Source of the DNA: Hydra vulgaris
Lineage: Eukaryota; Cnidaria; Hydrozoa; Anthoathecata; Hydridae
Assembly (NCBI RefSeq): GCF_038396675.1
Contig: NC_088931.1
Location: forward strand, 16,617,501 to 16,681,500
Direction of reading: 5' to 3'
Length of the DNA stretch: 64,000 nt
The notes beneath the pieces were generated by a model. That model made no database searches. It saw only the letters and a program-made list of their open reading frames with translations, and was not told the origin of the DNA. Of this stretch, positions 46,791-58,600 are shown piece by piece. The translations under genes were made by a program, and so were the position numbers. The first letter of the stretch is position 1; every line of letters begins with the position of its first letter.

Positions 46791-49345
46791 TGGATGATCG
46801 GTTTGCTACAAAAAGAAGAAGCAGTACGTAAGTAGCTTTTAAAATAATACTTAAATTCAAATTTCTATAGACCTACTCCATAAAGTGATAGGCCTACTCC
46901 TGTATAAAGTATGACTATTTGACAATACTAGCTCAAGCTTATTCGTTTACAACATTTGAAAGGTATAATAACAAGAAATAGTTTTGAACTTTTGGCTAGG
47001 CCAAAAGATTCAAAACTATTAATAAATTTCTCTCATAATTTATCCATTAAAAATTAGTTTATTAAAACAATAATACCCTAATAATTTTTCAGGAACTGAG
47101 CGGACTACGAATTTTCTTGGAAGGACAATTATTTTGAACAGCAATGACGATACAGGAAATCAAGCTTTTGGACTATTGATATATAAAGCAGAAGTGATAT
47201 TTGAAGATGGCTTAGGTATTGAAGACGTCCTACAAGAAGAAGTCATCCACTCTGTCAACGAAACGGATTTGAATCAGCCCGGGACAAACCATCAGGATGT
47301 TTTACGATAAGGAGATCAACCCATACCTATTATTGATTGCTCTCTATACTTAAAAGATAAAGAAAAAACTGCTACAAACATTGACAATAGTATTAATTAC
47401 AATAGCAATGATGAAGAACCTAATGACCTTAATGACCCAGATTTTGTGTTGCCTGATGATGAGATTATGCAAATTAGCCTTGAAAATGACTCAAATATTG
47501 GCCTAAATAAAAACGATGCTCAAAATAAAGAAAACAATTCCAATGCAGACCATTTAATTAACGACCTTGCAAGAAAATCTCAAGATGACTTACAAAACTA
47601 TGCTCAAAATATCGAAAATAATCCCAATGCAGACAATTTAATTTGCCAAGAACTTGCAAGAAAACCTCAAGATGATTTGTGCTCTGTTGAGGTACTTAAT
47701 AATGAAGGCAATAATGGCAAGAGAAAAAGAAACTAGCGGCCTGATTGATCTTCTTGGGATATCAACGTTCACAAGAAACTAAGAATAACAGGAAAAAAGT
47801 ATTTAGGCTATAAAAAAGTGATGGTAGAATTATTGTTAAACGAAGTGAAGTGGAGCATGAAGAAAGAAAAATGGGACCTGCGTTTAATTACAAAATTTTT
47901 AAAGCAAATAAAAAACGAAAATGTACTGAAATATCAGAAGAGATGAGACATGATTTATTCAAATTTTTTTGGCAATGATATGATTTATTCAAATTTTTTT
48001 ATCTTGGAAAAAAAAAACAAGTTTACATCCGCAACCACGTGAAGAAAACTGATGTACAACAGAAAACTGTTATAGATAAAATAAACAGGAGGTCTGGTTA
48101 ATTCAAATACTACTTAAGTTCTACTGCTGGTGATTTAAAACCTGTTTGCAAAAAGATGTTCTTGAACACCCTTGGTACAAAAGAATATTTGGTTCAAAAT
48201 TGGGCATCAAGTACAGTTGTGTCTCCAGACGACAAGGAAGCATTCAGAGAAAAAAATACTACAAAAGAAAAAGATCATTTCTAAATGGTTTGAAAGTTTA
48301 CCAAAAGTCCCAATCTCATTATTGCAGAGCATCCACGTCAAAAATGTATTTAGAACCATTATGGGATACAAAAATTGATTTGTACAGATCATACAAAGAC
48401 TTTTGCATTTCCCACAATAAACCGTATGGATCCCTTACTATTTATGCAAGTTTTTGAAGAAGAGAATTTTTCCCTCTTCGTTCCCAAAAAAGATCAGTGT
48501 GATACTTGTTACGCATTTAAAGCAGGCAATGTTTCAAAGGAAGACGACGGTCAGCATATTACTGAAAAAAATTGGGCTCGAGCTGAAGAAGAACGGGACA
48601 AGCAGAAGGCAGTTGATATTGTATCAACTGCCTTCTGCTTGTCCCGTTCAAGCAATATGAAATATATTGCTTGACGGCAGACATGGAATCTGTTAACCCC
48701 ATGACAAAGGCAAGAGCCATGTATTATAAGACGAAATTATGTTCACATAATTACACTGTTTATAACTTAGCTATTAGGCATTGCAAATATTACTGGTTTT
48801 CAAAAGTAGAGGGGGTTTTAATATACCAAGGAGGCTTAGCAAACTCCCTTCCCTTATGAGGCTGCATACTTGAAATATGACTTTTTCAAGGATTTCTTTA
48901 TTATAAGCTATTACAATTCAGTTCGTCCATGAAGAAATAACGGTGACCCATGATGTTCGCTGTTTCCAGTACCTACCCACAGGAACGATTCAATACAAAT
49001 TATATTTTGATGGAAGTTTTGTGGATTTGCCTAGAAGACCAATCAAAGTTAAAAAAGATGAGTCACCTATACAACTATTTAAGGAAAGGATTCCGCTTCC
49101 ATACACCAAATGGAAATATTTACAAGACTTGAAGTATGCCATCCCAGAGGATTACCATCACTTTTATGACTTCCTTTCTTACAAAAAAAATTTTTGTGAA
49201 GACAACAGATGTTGGAGGACACTTAAAAGTTACCCATTAGAACACCAAAGAAGGTATAGGGGGTTATGTAACTGTTTAGCCTTACTATTTTTTAAAAGAC
49301 TGCCTTTTTACAGTTTTATATGCCTTTTAGTTAATGAATTTTGTC
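46791..49345 (+). pseudogene. transposase-like protein of the 3.35-kb transposon, degenerate
   Basis: ATG at 46791 ('MDDRFATKRRS'), a GT-AG intron to about 47095, then 'TERTTNFLGRTIIL' and an acidic Asn-rich region interrupted by a stop near 47309. Downstream, after several frameshifts: 'LRITGKKYLGYKK', 'ERKMGPAFNYKIFKANKKRK', 'KKDQCDTCYAFKAGNVSKED', 'YLTADMESVNPMTKARAM' (with YYKTKL), and 'HNYTVYNLAIRHCKYYW', ending with 'KWKYLQDLKYAIPEDYHHFY'. The Cys-x2-Cys, D-x-E/Q and YYK-L blocks recur in a widespread family of uncharacterised arthropod and cnidarian proteins that I believe are transposases. Two fold-back hairpins (48591-48674) destroy the central part. Not functional. Confidence 0.65.
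48591..48674. repeat. two adjacent short-loop hairpins inside transposase code
   Basis: First hairpin: arms 48591-48618 and 48622-48649, 28 bp, exact, 3-nt loop. Second: arms 48648-48658 and 48664-48674, 11 bp, exact, 5-nt loop, overlapping the first by two bases. Confidence 0.93.
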
Positions 49346-49611
49346 CTATTTCATTTTAGACAATGCAGTTTTATTATTGACTTACCCTCTTAAACAACAC
49401 TTATCTCAAACAAAACTTCAGGTCAATTCCACGTATCTTAGAAAATTGCCCATATTTCAAAGTAAAAACTTATTTTAATAAAATCAACATTTTAAATAAA
49501 CAAACAAAAGAATTTAATAATTTGACGTTTTTTTATTTTTTTATTTCAGTGGCTTTTTTGAAAAATATCACGTTTTTTATACTTGGTGTTGAAGTTTAGT
49601 CATCGATATAT

Positions 49612-49690
49612 TTTTTTAAATTTGCATCGCCGGACCTATGTGGAGTTCTAATCACAGCGCGCAATAATAAATTTTTTGAAACTGCACTGT
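49612..49690 (+). repeat. dispersed repeat R1, right part of the split copy
   Basis: 'CCGGACCTATGTGGAGTTCT' and 'AATAATAAATTTT' match 1328-1375 of the uninterrupted copy. Confidence 0.72.
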
Positions 49691-49711
49691 TTATAACTTT
49701 TTAAATTTAAA

Positions 49712-50046
49712 ATGGCAATATCAACACGTTTAAATACTGAAATATTTTTATTAGGACAAACCCACGAAATTGATAGCAGAACTTTGCCTACAAAAGGCGA
49801 CGTTTTAAGATATTTTTATCTCTGCTGCAAATTATTAAATTTCAAAAAAAATAATAAAAAACACACCAAAATTATTTCTTGCCCTCTAGATATAAATCAC
49901 GGGCTGCTATGTAATGATAAAACATGTCAGCCCAAATGTGTTGTTTCTGTTCTTAGAAAATCGTGACTTAGGAGTGGTATTCCACACATTAGCTGAAGAA
50001 GTATTAGGTAACTATTGATTTAAATTATGTTCATAGTTTATTACAT
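49712..50046 (+). pseudogene. unidentified coding relic, N-terminal part
   Basis: ATG at 49712 opens 84 codons: 'MAISTRLNTEIFLLGQTHEI', 'LPTKGDVLRYFYL', 'CNDKTCQPKCVVSVLRKS', then a stop and 'GIPHIS' in the same direction. The 3' half matches the relic at 5317-5400. The rest of the protein appears to be beyond the hAT insertion (51951 onward). I do not recognise the family. The multi-copy presence suggests a mobile-element or repeat-carried gene. Confidence 0.45.
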
Positions 50047-51841
50047 CAGGGCTCGAATTAAGCGTACCGCGATCGCGAATCGCGATTACTTTTCGCACCT
50101 TCGCGATTAGTTTTTTCTTAAAATTTGTTTTTTCGCGCTCTTTCTTTTTTTCGTGATTGTTCTTTTTTTATTTTAGAAGATTGATACTCTATTTGCGAAT
50201 ATTTAGTGTTCTTTTACAGTATAAAACTGCAGTGACTTCTGTAACGATAATTTTTTTTTTGCGGAGCATAAAAGAAAGAAAAATAATAGATTTAGAAAAT
50301 CAATTAGCAAAAATGTTCAAATGCAGGAAAAAGACCGATTGTTTAAGGAAGGAAAAATTTATAGAAAACAAACGTTTAAATACCTATTCGAATCAAGAGT
50401 ACAAGCTAAATATTGCAAATATTACCATATGTATGGAAGGCTGTTTTCAATCTCTCCAAAAATCACCATTGTTTATACATTTGGTAGCTTTACTTAACGT
50501 TTATAACCGGCCGTTAAATGTGAATGATGGAACTTTTGGCGATAAAGCTATCGGTGAAGTTGTTGAACATTTTTCTGAATTTTTAATTGGTTTAGGATGT
50601 GATTTGAATAATATACTTCATGAGTGGATCATTTTAAAAGCATACATGTTTCCCATCATAAGTAACAATCAAAATGAGTATTATTTGAAAATTTGGAATC
50701 TCTACTTCGGATAAGTGAAGAAGGTCCTGAGATTGACAAATTTGAACCTGATACTGCTATGGACGAATGGTATAATGATGAAGTTAGACGATTGTCAGCA
50801 AATTTTCATCGTTATCCGGAAAAAAGAAAAAGAAAGTCAGGAAAAACAGACATTGATCTAGCGACAGTTACAATATCGGATTTGGAAGAAAGTGAAAGCG
50901 AGGAAGAAAATTTCATATTTTAAGCATTAAACTAGTGAAATGATTACAAAACGATCAAAATATTCACGATTACGATTACAAAATATTCACGATTCACGAT
51001 TCACAATTCACGTCAGATTCACGATTACAAAATATTCACGATCTAATACTTTTTCTATTAGCAATCAAAAAAAGAAATAGATCGTAAAAGATTCTATTTA
51101 ATTTAGACACATTTTTTTCTTTCGTTTTATTATATTGAATGAAAAAAGTGAACGCTAACTTTTATTAAAAAATACATTGAATGAAATAGCAACAGATAGA
51201 AATATAATGGGAATTTGATAAGGTTATTTAATTAAGAAAACTTACTTAATAAGAATTTAATTATCATTCTTGTTTGTGATTGTGCGGGTTTTCGTGATAA
51301 AATGTTAAGTTATCACATTTTATCATGATAATGTTTTCGTCATTTTTAATGGTCTTTTATAACTGTTTCAAATTTATAGATTGTTTTGTTAGAGTTTTAA
51401 ATAATTTGTTTTACTGTTAAAAATTTATAGAAAATTAAATATTCTAGTTGTTTTAAACAGTTTAAAATATGTAAATAAAATAGAAAATGAAATAATTAAT
51501 TAAAAGAAGATTATATCAAGTTCATTGATTTTACAAAAATACAGCCGTTAGATTTAATGCAGATTTAAAGAAGATTATATCAATTTCATTGATTTTGCAA
51601 AAATACAGCCGTTAGATTTAATGCAATATAATAATAGTAATAATGTAAATTATAACTAAAGCTACTTTACAACCGCTGAACGTAAATGCTATGACATCTT
51701 ATGCAAAAATGAGACTTATTATATATGTTATTATAAATAAGTTAAAATAAATAATGCCCCCTCCCCTCCGGCGGGAGTGCAGGAGGGGTTATGAGCAACA
51801 AAAAATCGCGATTAGATTTTTTTACGTTAACTCGAGCCCTG
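50047..51841 (+). mobile_element. hAT transposon with internal deletion (1,795 bp)
   Basis: Ends CAGGGCTCGAATTAA (50047) and, reversed, CAGGGCTCGAGTTAA (51841) are hAT-like. Subterminal CGCGATTA/ATCGCGAT words occur at both ends. The middle holds a tandem of ATTCACGATT words (50955-51040). The flanking octamers TATTACAT and CGCATTAT do not match, so the duplication is lost or obscured. It encodes a transposase relic with a large internal deletion. Confidence 0.8.
50240..50923 (+). pseudogene. hAT transposase, N-terminal/middle piece fused to C-terminus by deletion
   Basis: Frame 1 (to 50714) reads 'VEHFSEFLIGLGCDLNNILH' and 'EWIILKAYMFPII', matching the W-x-x-L-K region of ZNF862/KIAA1586-like hAT proteins. 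Frame 2 (50693-50923) starts 'SLLRISEEGPEIDKFEPDTA' and continues 'MDEWYNDEVRR', typical of the extreme C-terminus of the same proteins. The dimerisation domain that should lie between is missing, and the deletion also changes frame. Inactive. Confidence 0.7.
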
Positions 51842-51882
51842 CGCATTATTGATAATTATTCAATAGTTATATATTAATTAAA

Positions 51883-52017
51883 AACATTTTCCTTAAAATA
51901 ATTTAATAAATTTTCATTTGTCATGTAACCTAAATTTTTATATCAATAACTTATTGATATAAAAATTTAAGTTAAATGACAAATGAAAATTTATTAAATT
52001 ATTTTAGGGAAAATGTT
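51883..52017. repeat. 67-bp-arm palindrome with 1-nt centre
   Basis: Arms 51883-51949 and 51951-52017 are reverse complements with three mismatches. The right arm is the start of the coding relic at 51951-52840; the left arm is an inverted copy of it. Confidence 0.93.
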
Positions 52018-52840
52018 TCCAAACTAATATATCATCACAAGAAACTGGTATCATATCGTTTCAAAAACGGTTTTGACAGAGGGCATCCAAAATTTTATGA
52101 AATAATTGAAAAAAATTTCGATCAAAAGATGCAAAAGAATGCGATATTTTATTGTATGAAGACCACAAAACTGCAAGAAAAATGATAATTGATAAAATAT
52201 ATCAAAAAGTTTATTCCAACAGAGAGTTTTGCAAAAGGAAAGCCAAGGAGTTTGAGAAAAAGGAGGAATCATCCACAAAAAACTCAAAGTTAAAACAATT
52301 TTCATCAAATAGCAATTGTATTAATGAAAATCAAGAGGTATATTTGTTAGAAAATTTTAATAATGAAGAATTTCATAATAATAATTATGATGAAATTGAA
52401 AAATAATCAACCAACATAAAACAAAATAAAGTGACAGTAACAGTGGATCGTGATAAACTTATCAAAAAAACTTCAACATTTTGTGGGCGTTTTGGAATTT
52501 CTGTTGGAATACAAACAGAATTGTTAGCAATATATTTAAGATGTGGAAATATCGATGAAGTAAAACTTTCAAAGACAAAAGTAGAAAAAATAAAAAGAGA
52601 TTTATATGTATATTTATAGTTTTTTACTTATCAAAGTGGTTAAAAAGTCCACCTGAAATGTGGAATTAGTCTGTGTAAATGACAGTTGTGAAAGAGCTGG
52701 TAAATTGGTAAAAGATTTTATTGATTCAACAATTAAAGAGGAAAAGTTGCAAGATATTTTATTGGTTTTGAAGGAACACAGAGTTAATTTTCCATTTTAT
52801 AAATGTAACTGGTCCAAAGAAATACTTAATAAATTGTAAG
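51951..52840 (+). pseudogene. unidentified coding relic, downstream part
   Basis: Successive + strand frames: 'MTNENLLNYFRENVSKLIYH' and 'FKNGFDRGHPKFYEIIEK' (51976-52100); 'YEDHKTARKMIIDKIYQKVY' and a Lys/Glu/Asn-rich stretch (to 52406); 'FCGRFGISVGIQTELLAIYL' (52470-52550); and 'NDSCERAGKLVKDFIDS' with 'LLVLKEHRVNFPFYKCNW' (52670-52838). Frames shift twice. Non-coding similarity to 5440-5480 at its start suggests it is the continuation of the 49712 relic. No family recognised. Confidence 0.4.
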
Positions 52841-52900
52841 AAAAGTTTAACTTTTTAAATGTGGGACAAAACTTTCTCCGCACCCTGTATAAATATATAT

Positions 52901-52975
<75 letters not shown>

Positions 52976-53082
52976 AATACATACATACTACATACATACA
53001 TACATACATACATACATTCATACATACATACATACATACATACATACATACATACATACATACATACATACATACATACATA
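52901..53082. repeat. (CA)n-(TA)n-(CATA)n compound microsatellite
   Basis: 16 bp CA, about 50 bp TA and about 105 bp of the tetranucleotide CATA with two small interruptions. Confidence 0.97.
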
Positions 53083-53918
53083 ATGCAAAAGATTTAAATT
53101 CAACTGATGAAAGTTTTGCGACATTTCTTTCTAAATATATTTGAAAATGTTTTAGATCAAATATTTCTTTTAGCATTTTAGCTATTTTAGCGTCTTTTAA
53201 AACCTTAGAATGGCTTAGTAAAGCATTTGCATGTTTGCTATTACCGTGATGAGTGAGATTCATTGAGTACATACACACTATTTATGGTTTGTCCAACACT
53301 ATTTACCATTTTTTTAAGCAGTTATTGAAAACAATAATTATTTTTACTGCTTTTATACTTAATTTTAAGCTTTTAAACGCATAATTTCAAAATAACTTAC
53401 GCATGATTAGCATAATTTGTGTGGAGTTATATCGTATTTAGAGTGATACGTTCCTGCGCTAACCTCATAAAGTTTGTTTTGCACCATATTCCCGCAAAAA
53501 ACACGATTTTCAACTTCAATAAAAACTGTTAGAAATGATATAAATGATGATATAAATTGCAAACATATGCAATTAACAGTAAAACATGCATAATTATGTC
53601 ATAACAAAGTGCGCCTGTTTTGAAATAAAGGGGAGGGGAAAGGGTCGAAATAAAAGCGTACTAAATTAAGAAAAAATGTATGCTGACATGTATTAGAAAA
53701 AATAGTTTCTAACATCAATTGCGCTTTAAAAAAATTAAATAGCCGAGACTATTTTGAAACGGCATGCGAGAGATTGAAAAAAAAACAAGCAAAAAAGAAG
53801 TGTAATGACGAAGGGCAAACAAAAGGCAATTATTGACTTATTAGCGGCGCTAATTTGATCATCCAACAACACAGAAGGTGTTAATAAATACGGCTTTTTG
53901 TATCCGTTATTCAACTAA

Positions 53919-54086
53919 AGGTAAGTTTCCGCTCATCCTTTTTTCTACGGGAACCGAAAAGAAAAGAAAAAAATATTTACGTGAGCATGCGTAGTTTTAA
54001 TTTGTTCGAGGAAAAACTACGCATGCTCACCTGTTTGCTTTTCCCATCCCGTTCCCGAAGAAAAGTGTATGAGTGGAAACTCACCT
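53919..54086. mobile_element. Harbinger-like palindromic MITE (168 bp)
   Basis: Ends AGGTAAGTTTCCGCTCAT and, reversed, AGGTGAGTTTCCACTCAT. Arms of about 70 bp meet near 'GTGAGCATGCGTAGTTTT' and its inverse. TAA occurs at both sides (53916-53918 and 54087-54089), the 3-bp duplication usual for PIF/Harbinger elements. Confidence 0.85.
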
Positions 54087-54089
54087 TAA

Positions 54090-55660
54090 GTTTGAGAATA
54101 TTTTATCGTAGTTGGAATATATTTGCATGGTTACATGAACAAATTTGTATGTTGAAATGTTCAATGAATGATAAAATTTTAGTTTTTAGTCTTAATTAAA
54201 GCAAAACAGCAACGTTATTGTGAAAACATGCAAGAAAACCATAATCTTAGAGTAAAGCAGGCAATGTTTTATCAGGCAAACTTTTCGGCTAAATAAGAGC
54301 TTCTAAAGTTTACTCCGTCGGCTTTTCATGAAGAAGAGAATCTCGGTTACTTACTATTTTTCTGCAGACGGATTAAATTTTCGACCATAAGTTATTTTTT
54401 AAATTTCATTTAGAACGATGCAAAATAATTATTTTGAGGTAAAATTAATGCCAATTTTTTTTTAATGATTCTATGGAAAACAAATTACTGTTTCAATTAC
54501 TTTGAAGAAAAAAATAATAATAATTCGGATAAAAAACAAGTTGAGTAACCCCGTGTTCATTTTTTATAAGAATGACTGCATTCACAAAAAATACAACTTG
54601 TTTGTAAGAAAAATGTATTCGCATAATAAGTTTTCTATCCAACCGCACGCGCATTTCAAAAAACGGCAGGTGTTTGTATGTTTGGAAAAATGAAACTTCG
54701 TTGGCGAAAAGAATTGACTGTGAAACTACTGTGATTGAAAACGAAATAATTAATAAAATAACGAAACTAATACAAAACATTTTGTTAATTGTTTTTAAAT
54801 TTTATAAATTAATTCAAATTATAGCTAAACTCGGTTTATCTTGTTTATAAAAATGCTTTCATTTAATTTTTTTTTTTTTTAATACTGTCGAGTTTTAGCA
54901 TTAAAATTGTTTAAAATGAATATTAAAACAACAGATTCCGTTCTAACATCTGTAAAAAATTAAAATCTTATACAAGCATTTCTGTTTGAAAAAAAAAAAA
55001 AACAACCATTAGGCGGTTGATTAATTTATATCTTAAAAGCGGAAATCTAATTTTTGCCTGAGAATGAATAAAGCGCTTACAACTGTTAAGAGGGGATAGT
55101 TTGAAAATATTAAACTGTACATTTTAGGAAATTCGTAGAAAGCGTAGGTTACCGAGATAACAAAAAATAAACAATCAAAACTTTTAATTTAATTAGCTAT
55201 AAAATTAAAATCAGTAAAACCAGCGAAAACCTTGTCAACCAGCCAAGTACAGTAGTTTTATTTTTTTTCAATCACAAATTGAGTAAAATGTTTATTAAAA
55301 TCTTCGAGATTTATTTAAACCTTATTATAATTGATTTATTTCTGAAATTTGGATTTAGGCTCATTTTAATTGTTACATCTAGAAACTGTGTGCAGCTGTT
55401 TTACGCAGCGAGCGTTACATTTACTTTATCCCTACTTTTGCAGGCAAATGAAATTAATGAAGCGCGTCTAACCATGAATTTGTTGTATGCAGAAAGTTAC
55501 ACTCAGTCGTTAATTATTCATACGTAACTTTAGTAGGAAGCATCCAGCCGTAAATTTGTGAGCTTTGTATGTTTGATATACATAAATTCGTTTTTAGTAA
55601 TTATATACATAATTTGTATATTGTTTTTTAATATTAATATATGTACGACCCACACACACA
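54090..55660. other. upstream region of the dkk gene, no recognised gene
   Basis: A/T-rich DNA with short frames only. It should contain the dkk promoter, but I could not pick out a TATA box or convincing TCF/LEF sites by eye. Confidence 0.4.
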
Positions 55661-55664
55661 CATA

Positions 55665-58600
55665 ATGTTTTATATACTCTCCACGCTCCTGATTGGAGCG
55701 CTGGTCAAAACTGCGTTAGCTACTGATGGAGAATTTACGCTTAAAAAAGATACAGATGAGTCCGGAAGTATGAAAGTAAAGAAGGTTAGAACCCATGCTG
55801 CTTCTTGTTTCTTCTCATTATTGTTTGACTTAATTTAAAGGTCCGTCTTTTTTAGCAGTACAATTTACACCGTTTACAGTTTCAACTTTTTTCCTTCCTT
55901 TTTTTTTTTCCGGCATTTAAAAATATTTTTATCGTTTAATTTTTGCAGCAACGTTTTGTAATAAATTCTTTAATTAGTATTATTATTGGAAATTGATGTA
56001 TTTAAATAAATTAAATGCATTTGTTTTCAACAAACTTTTATCACCTAAAATGTAAAAATTATTCTACAGAAAAGAAAATTTTATAGATGACGGCGATTGT
56101 AATATATCTTTTTTCTTAACGAACCGCAGCGGGCCAATGAAAATAGTCTTTAAAAATCTACTAATAAAACACTTTTTTTATTAAAATATTTTAGTAAATA
56201 GTTTTCAGTTTTATATTAAAGTTTTAATTCAATAAAACATGAGTTAAAAAGCTGAAAAAACGGCCACTACAAAAACAATTATTTTGTGTACTGAACATTG
56301 TATTAAGTAAATGAGTAAAAAAAATGCCTTCGATAAGCAGCCATTATTAAATGATTTGCTTATTTCTTTACTCAGACTTATATAGTGCACATAAATGCTT
56401 AATGCTTAAAAATTATATACTAAGTGAGTTTTAGTCAAAATTTTCTTATATATATTGTTTTATTTCTTATTTAATTATATATACAAATTTAGCATTAAAA
56501 AATTTTGTACAAAAAAATTAATTAATGTTACAGCAAAAAAAAAATGTTTTAAATTTATAGACTTGTTGCTAATTTGTAGATGATTGCCCCTGGATACTAT
56601 TCTCAAGAATGCAACGTTCATAAACCGTGTCCTGACCCCACGAAATACTGTCATATGTTTTTGTGCGTCGATTGCTTAAAAGAAAACGTTGCTTGCACTC
56701 AAAATGGTCAGTGTTGCCCTGGAACAGAATGCACGTATGGAAGATGTAAAAAAGGATCCTCTAAAGGAGCTGCAGGTTTTAAATTTTATATTTTTTGAGC
56801 AAAATATATTTTAAATTTTGTAATTTATTTAACTTTATAGTTATTTAAATTTATATTTTTTAAATTTAAAGAAGCATCGAAAGTTAGAAAAGTTTAATAA
56901 CCTATAAAAATACAAAATAAAATATAAAGAATCCAAAACTGTTTTGCAAAATGTTTTTAAATAACAAAAGTGGTTCTATGACCTATGAATCAATATTATT
57001 AGTTCTGAAATATCATTTAAGGTACTTTTTGCGATAGACAAAAAGATTGCGTTGGTCCGGATTTGTGTTGCGTTCGTGAACCTGCTATTAATCCTGTCAT
57101 CAGTATTTGTAAGCCTGCGCTTGATGAACATCAAACTTGTGGACCGTATAACCAATTTAGAACAGTATATATAGGAGGAACAGTTCAGCCAGTTTGTGGA
57201 CCTTGTAAACAAGGATTAGTTTGCAAACAAGTGGGGTAAGAACTTTATTTTAAAAATTCCAGCAGATCACAAACTACATAAAACATTTAAACAAAATTAA
57301 TGTTAACTATAATTGCATGCCAAATTTCTATTATAGGTATATAAATATCTTTGTGTTATTTTTAAAAAAAATATCCTTGTGTTAATTTTTTAAAAAATAT
57401 CCTTGTGTTATTTTTTAAAAGAATATCCTTGTGTTATTTTTTAAAAAAATATCCTTGTGATATTTTTTAAAAAAATATCCTTGTGTTATTTTTTATAAAA
57501 TTTTTGAGCAAAAATCAAAAAACTACTAATTTTTTTTTTTTTTCCTCTGTAAGTTTGCCGTCAATACATTTTATAAATTTCGTATTTAAAATTTAACAAT
57601 GGCTGGGGCAAGAAGAAGACACAATTGTCTTGTCACCAAGCCCCTAAAACTCCGTAAATAATATATTCACATCATATACACACATACGGTTATGCAAATA
57701 TATGTCATTAAATATTATACATAAAAATTAAAAAAGTAAAAATAAAAAATAAAAAAAAATCACAAGTTTAATCTCTTTAAAATATTATCCCCTCCTCCTC
57801 CCCCTCTTTAAAACATCATTACCTCCTCCCCCTCATTTCTATATATTTTTATATATACAAAATGACATTTTTTAATGAAAATAAATAGTATTTTTCAGTG
57901 TTAATTTGTCAAAAGAACTTCATTAATAAGTATTTCAATGTTTTTGCACTATCGAAATAAATCCTCCATGATATTAATTGTATGTTTAATACAATTATGA
58001 CCACATCTTTACCGTTGTTGGAAACGGTGTCAGCTCATCAGACCGAAAATTCCTAAAATGTTGTTAAAGATGTGAGCGATCTTTGCGCATTTTATACGGG
58101 TTAGTGTAGATGTCTTGAATGTAAAACTGGCCGGAAAGCCATATGTCACCCCACGTGCCACTACTAAATTCAAATATTGATTGACTTTCAACTGACTAAT
58201 AAAATTTTGAAAGTAAAATATTAGCTTGAAAAACTAATTAGATTGGTTGTCTAAAACGTAGAATGGTTTTTTATAGGTCGTCTACTTCGTCTAATGCCTC
58301 TAAACCTTCATAATCACTGGTAAAATATTGTGCTCATTTTTTCTTCAGTGCTAAAATTTTTTTTTATCTATATTGTTTAATTTATCGTTGCTATCCTGGC
58401 GGATATTTTGTTTAATTAAATTTTAATTTATTGGATGAACCTTATACATGTGTATTTTGAATTGTGGTGTAGAAGCCCGTTTTACCATGTGTTAACATCT
58501 GAAAATTATTAAAAAAATCTCTGTTTTCTTACCTCAAATGTTCTCCTACTTCATCAGTTACAGTGATTAAGTTGATAAACTCATGTTTTCCTGGTTTTCT

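Larger units (their letters stand above)
46262..49611 (+). mobile_element. DNA transposon with 34-bp TIRs inserted in R1 (3.35 kb)
   Basis: ATATATCGATGGCTAAACTC at 46262 and the inverse of ATATATCGATGACTAAACTT at 49611 begin inverted repeats of about 34 bp with a few mismatches. ATAT occurs at both junctions, so a 4-bp duplication is possible but cannot be separated from the TA-rich ends. The uninterrupted R1 copy at 1145-1375 confirms the junctions. A degenerate transposase lies inside on the + strand. The superfamily is not assigned; a Sola-type element is one possibility. Confidence 0.78.

Noticed and set aside
54493..54780. Small membrane-protein ORF on the - strand
   Set aside because: An overlapping frame is open on the other strand and the composition is simply A/T-rich; no conserved motif.
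55279..55527. Short hydrophobic ORF upstream of dkk
   Set aside because: 82 codons of A/T-rich sequence with no recognisable domain or splice context; chance is more likely.
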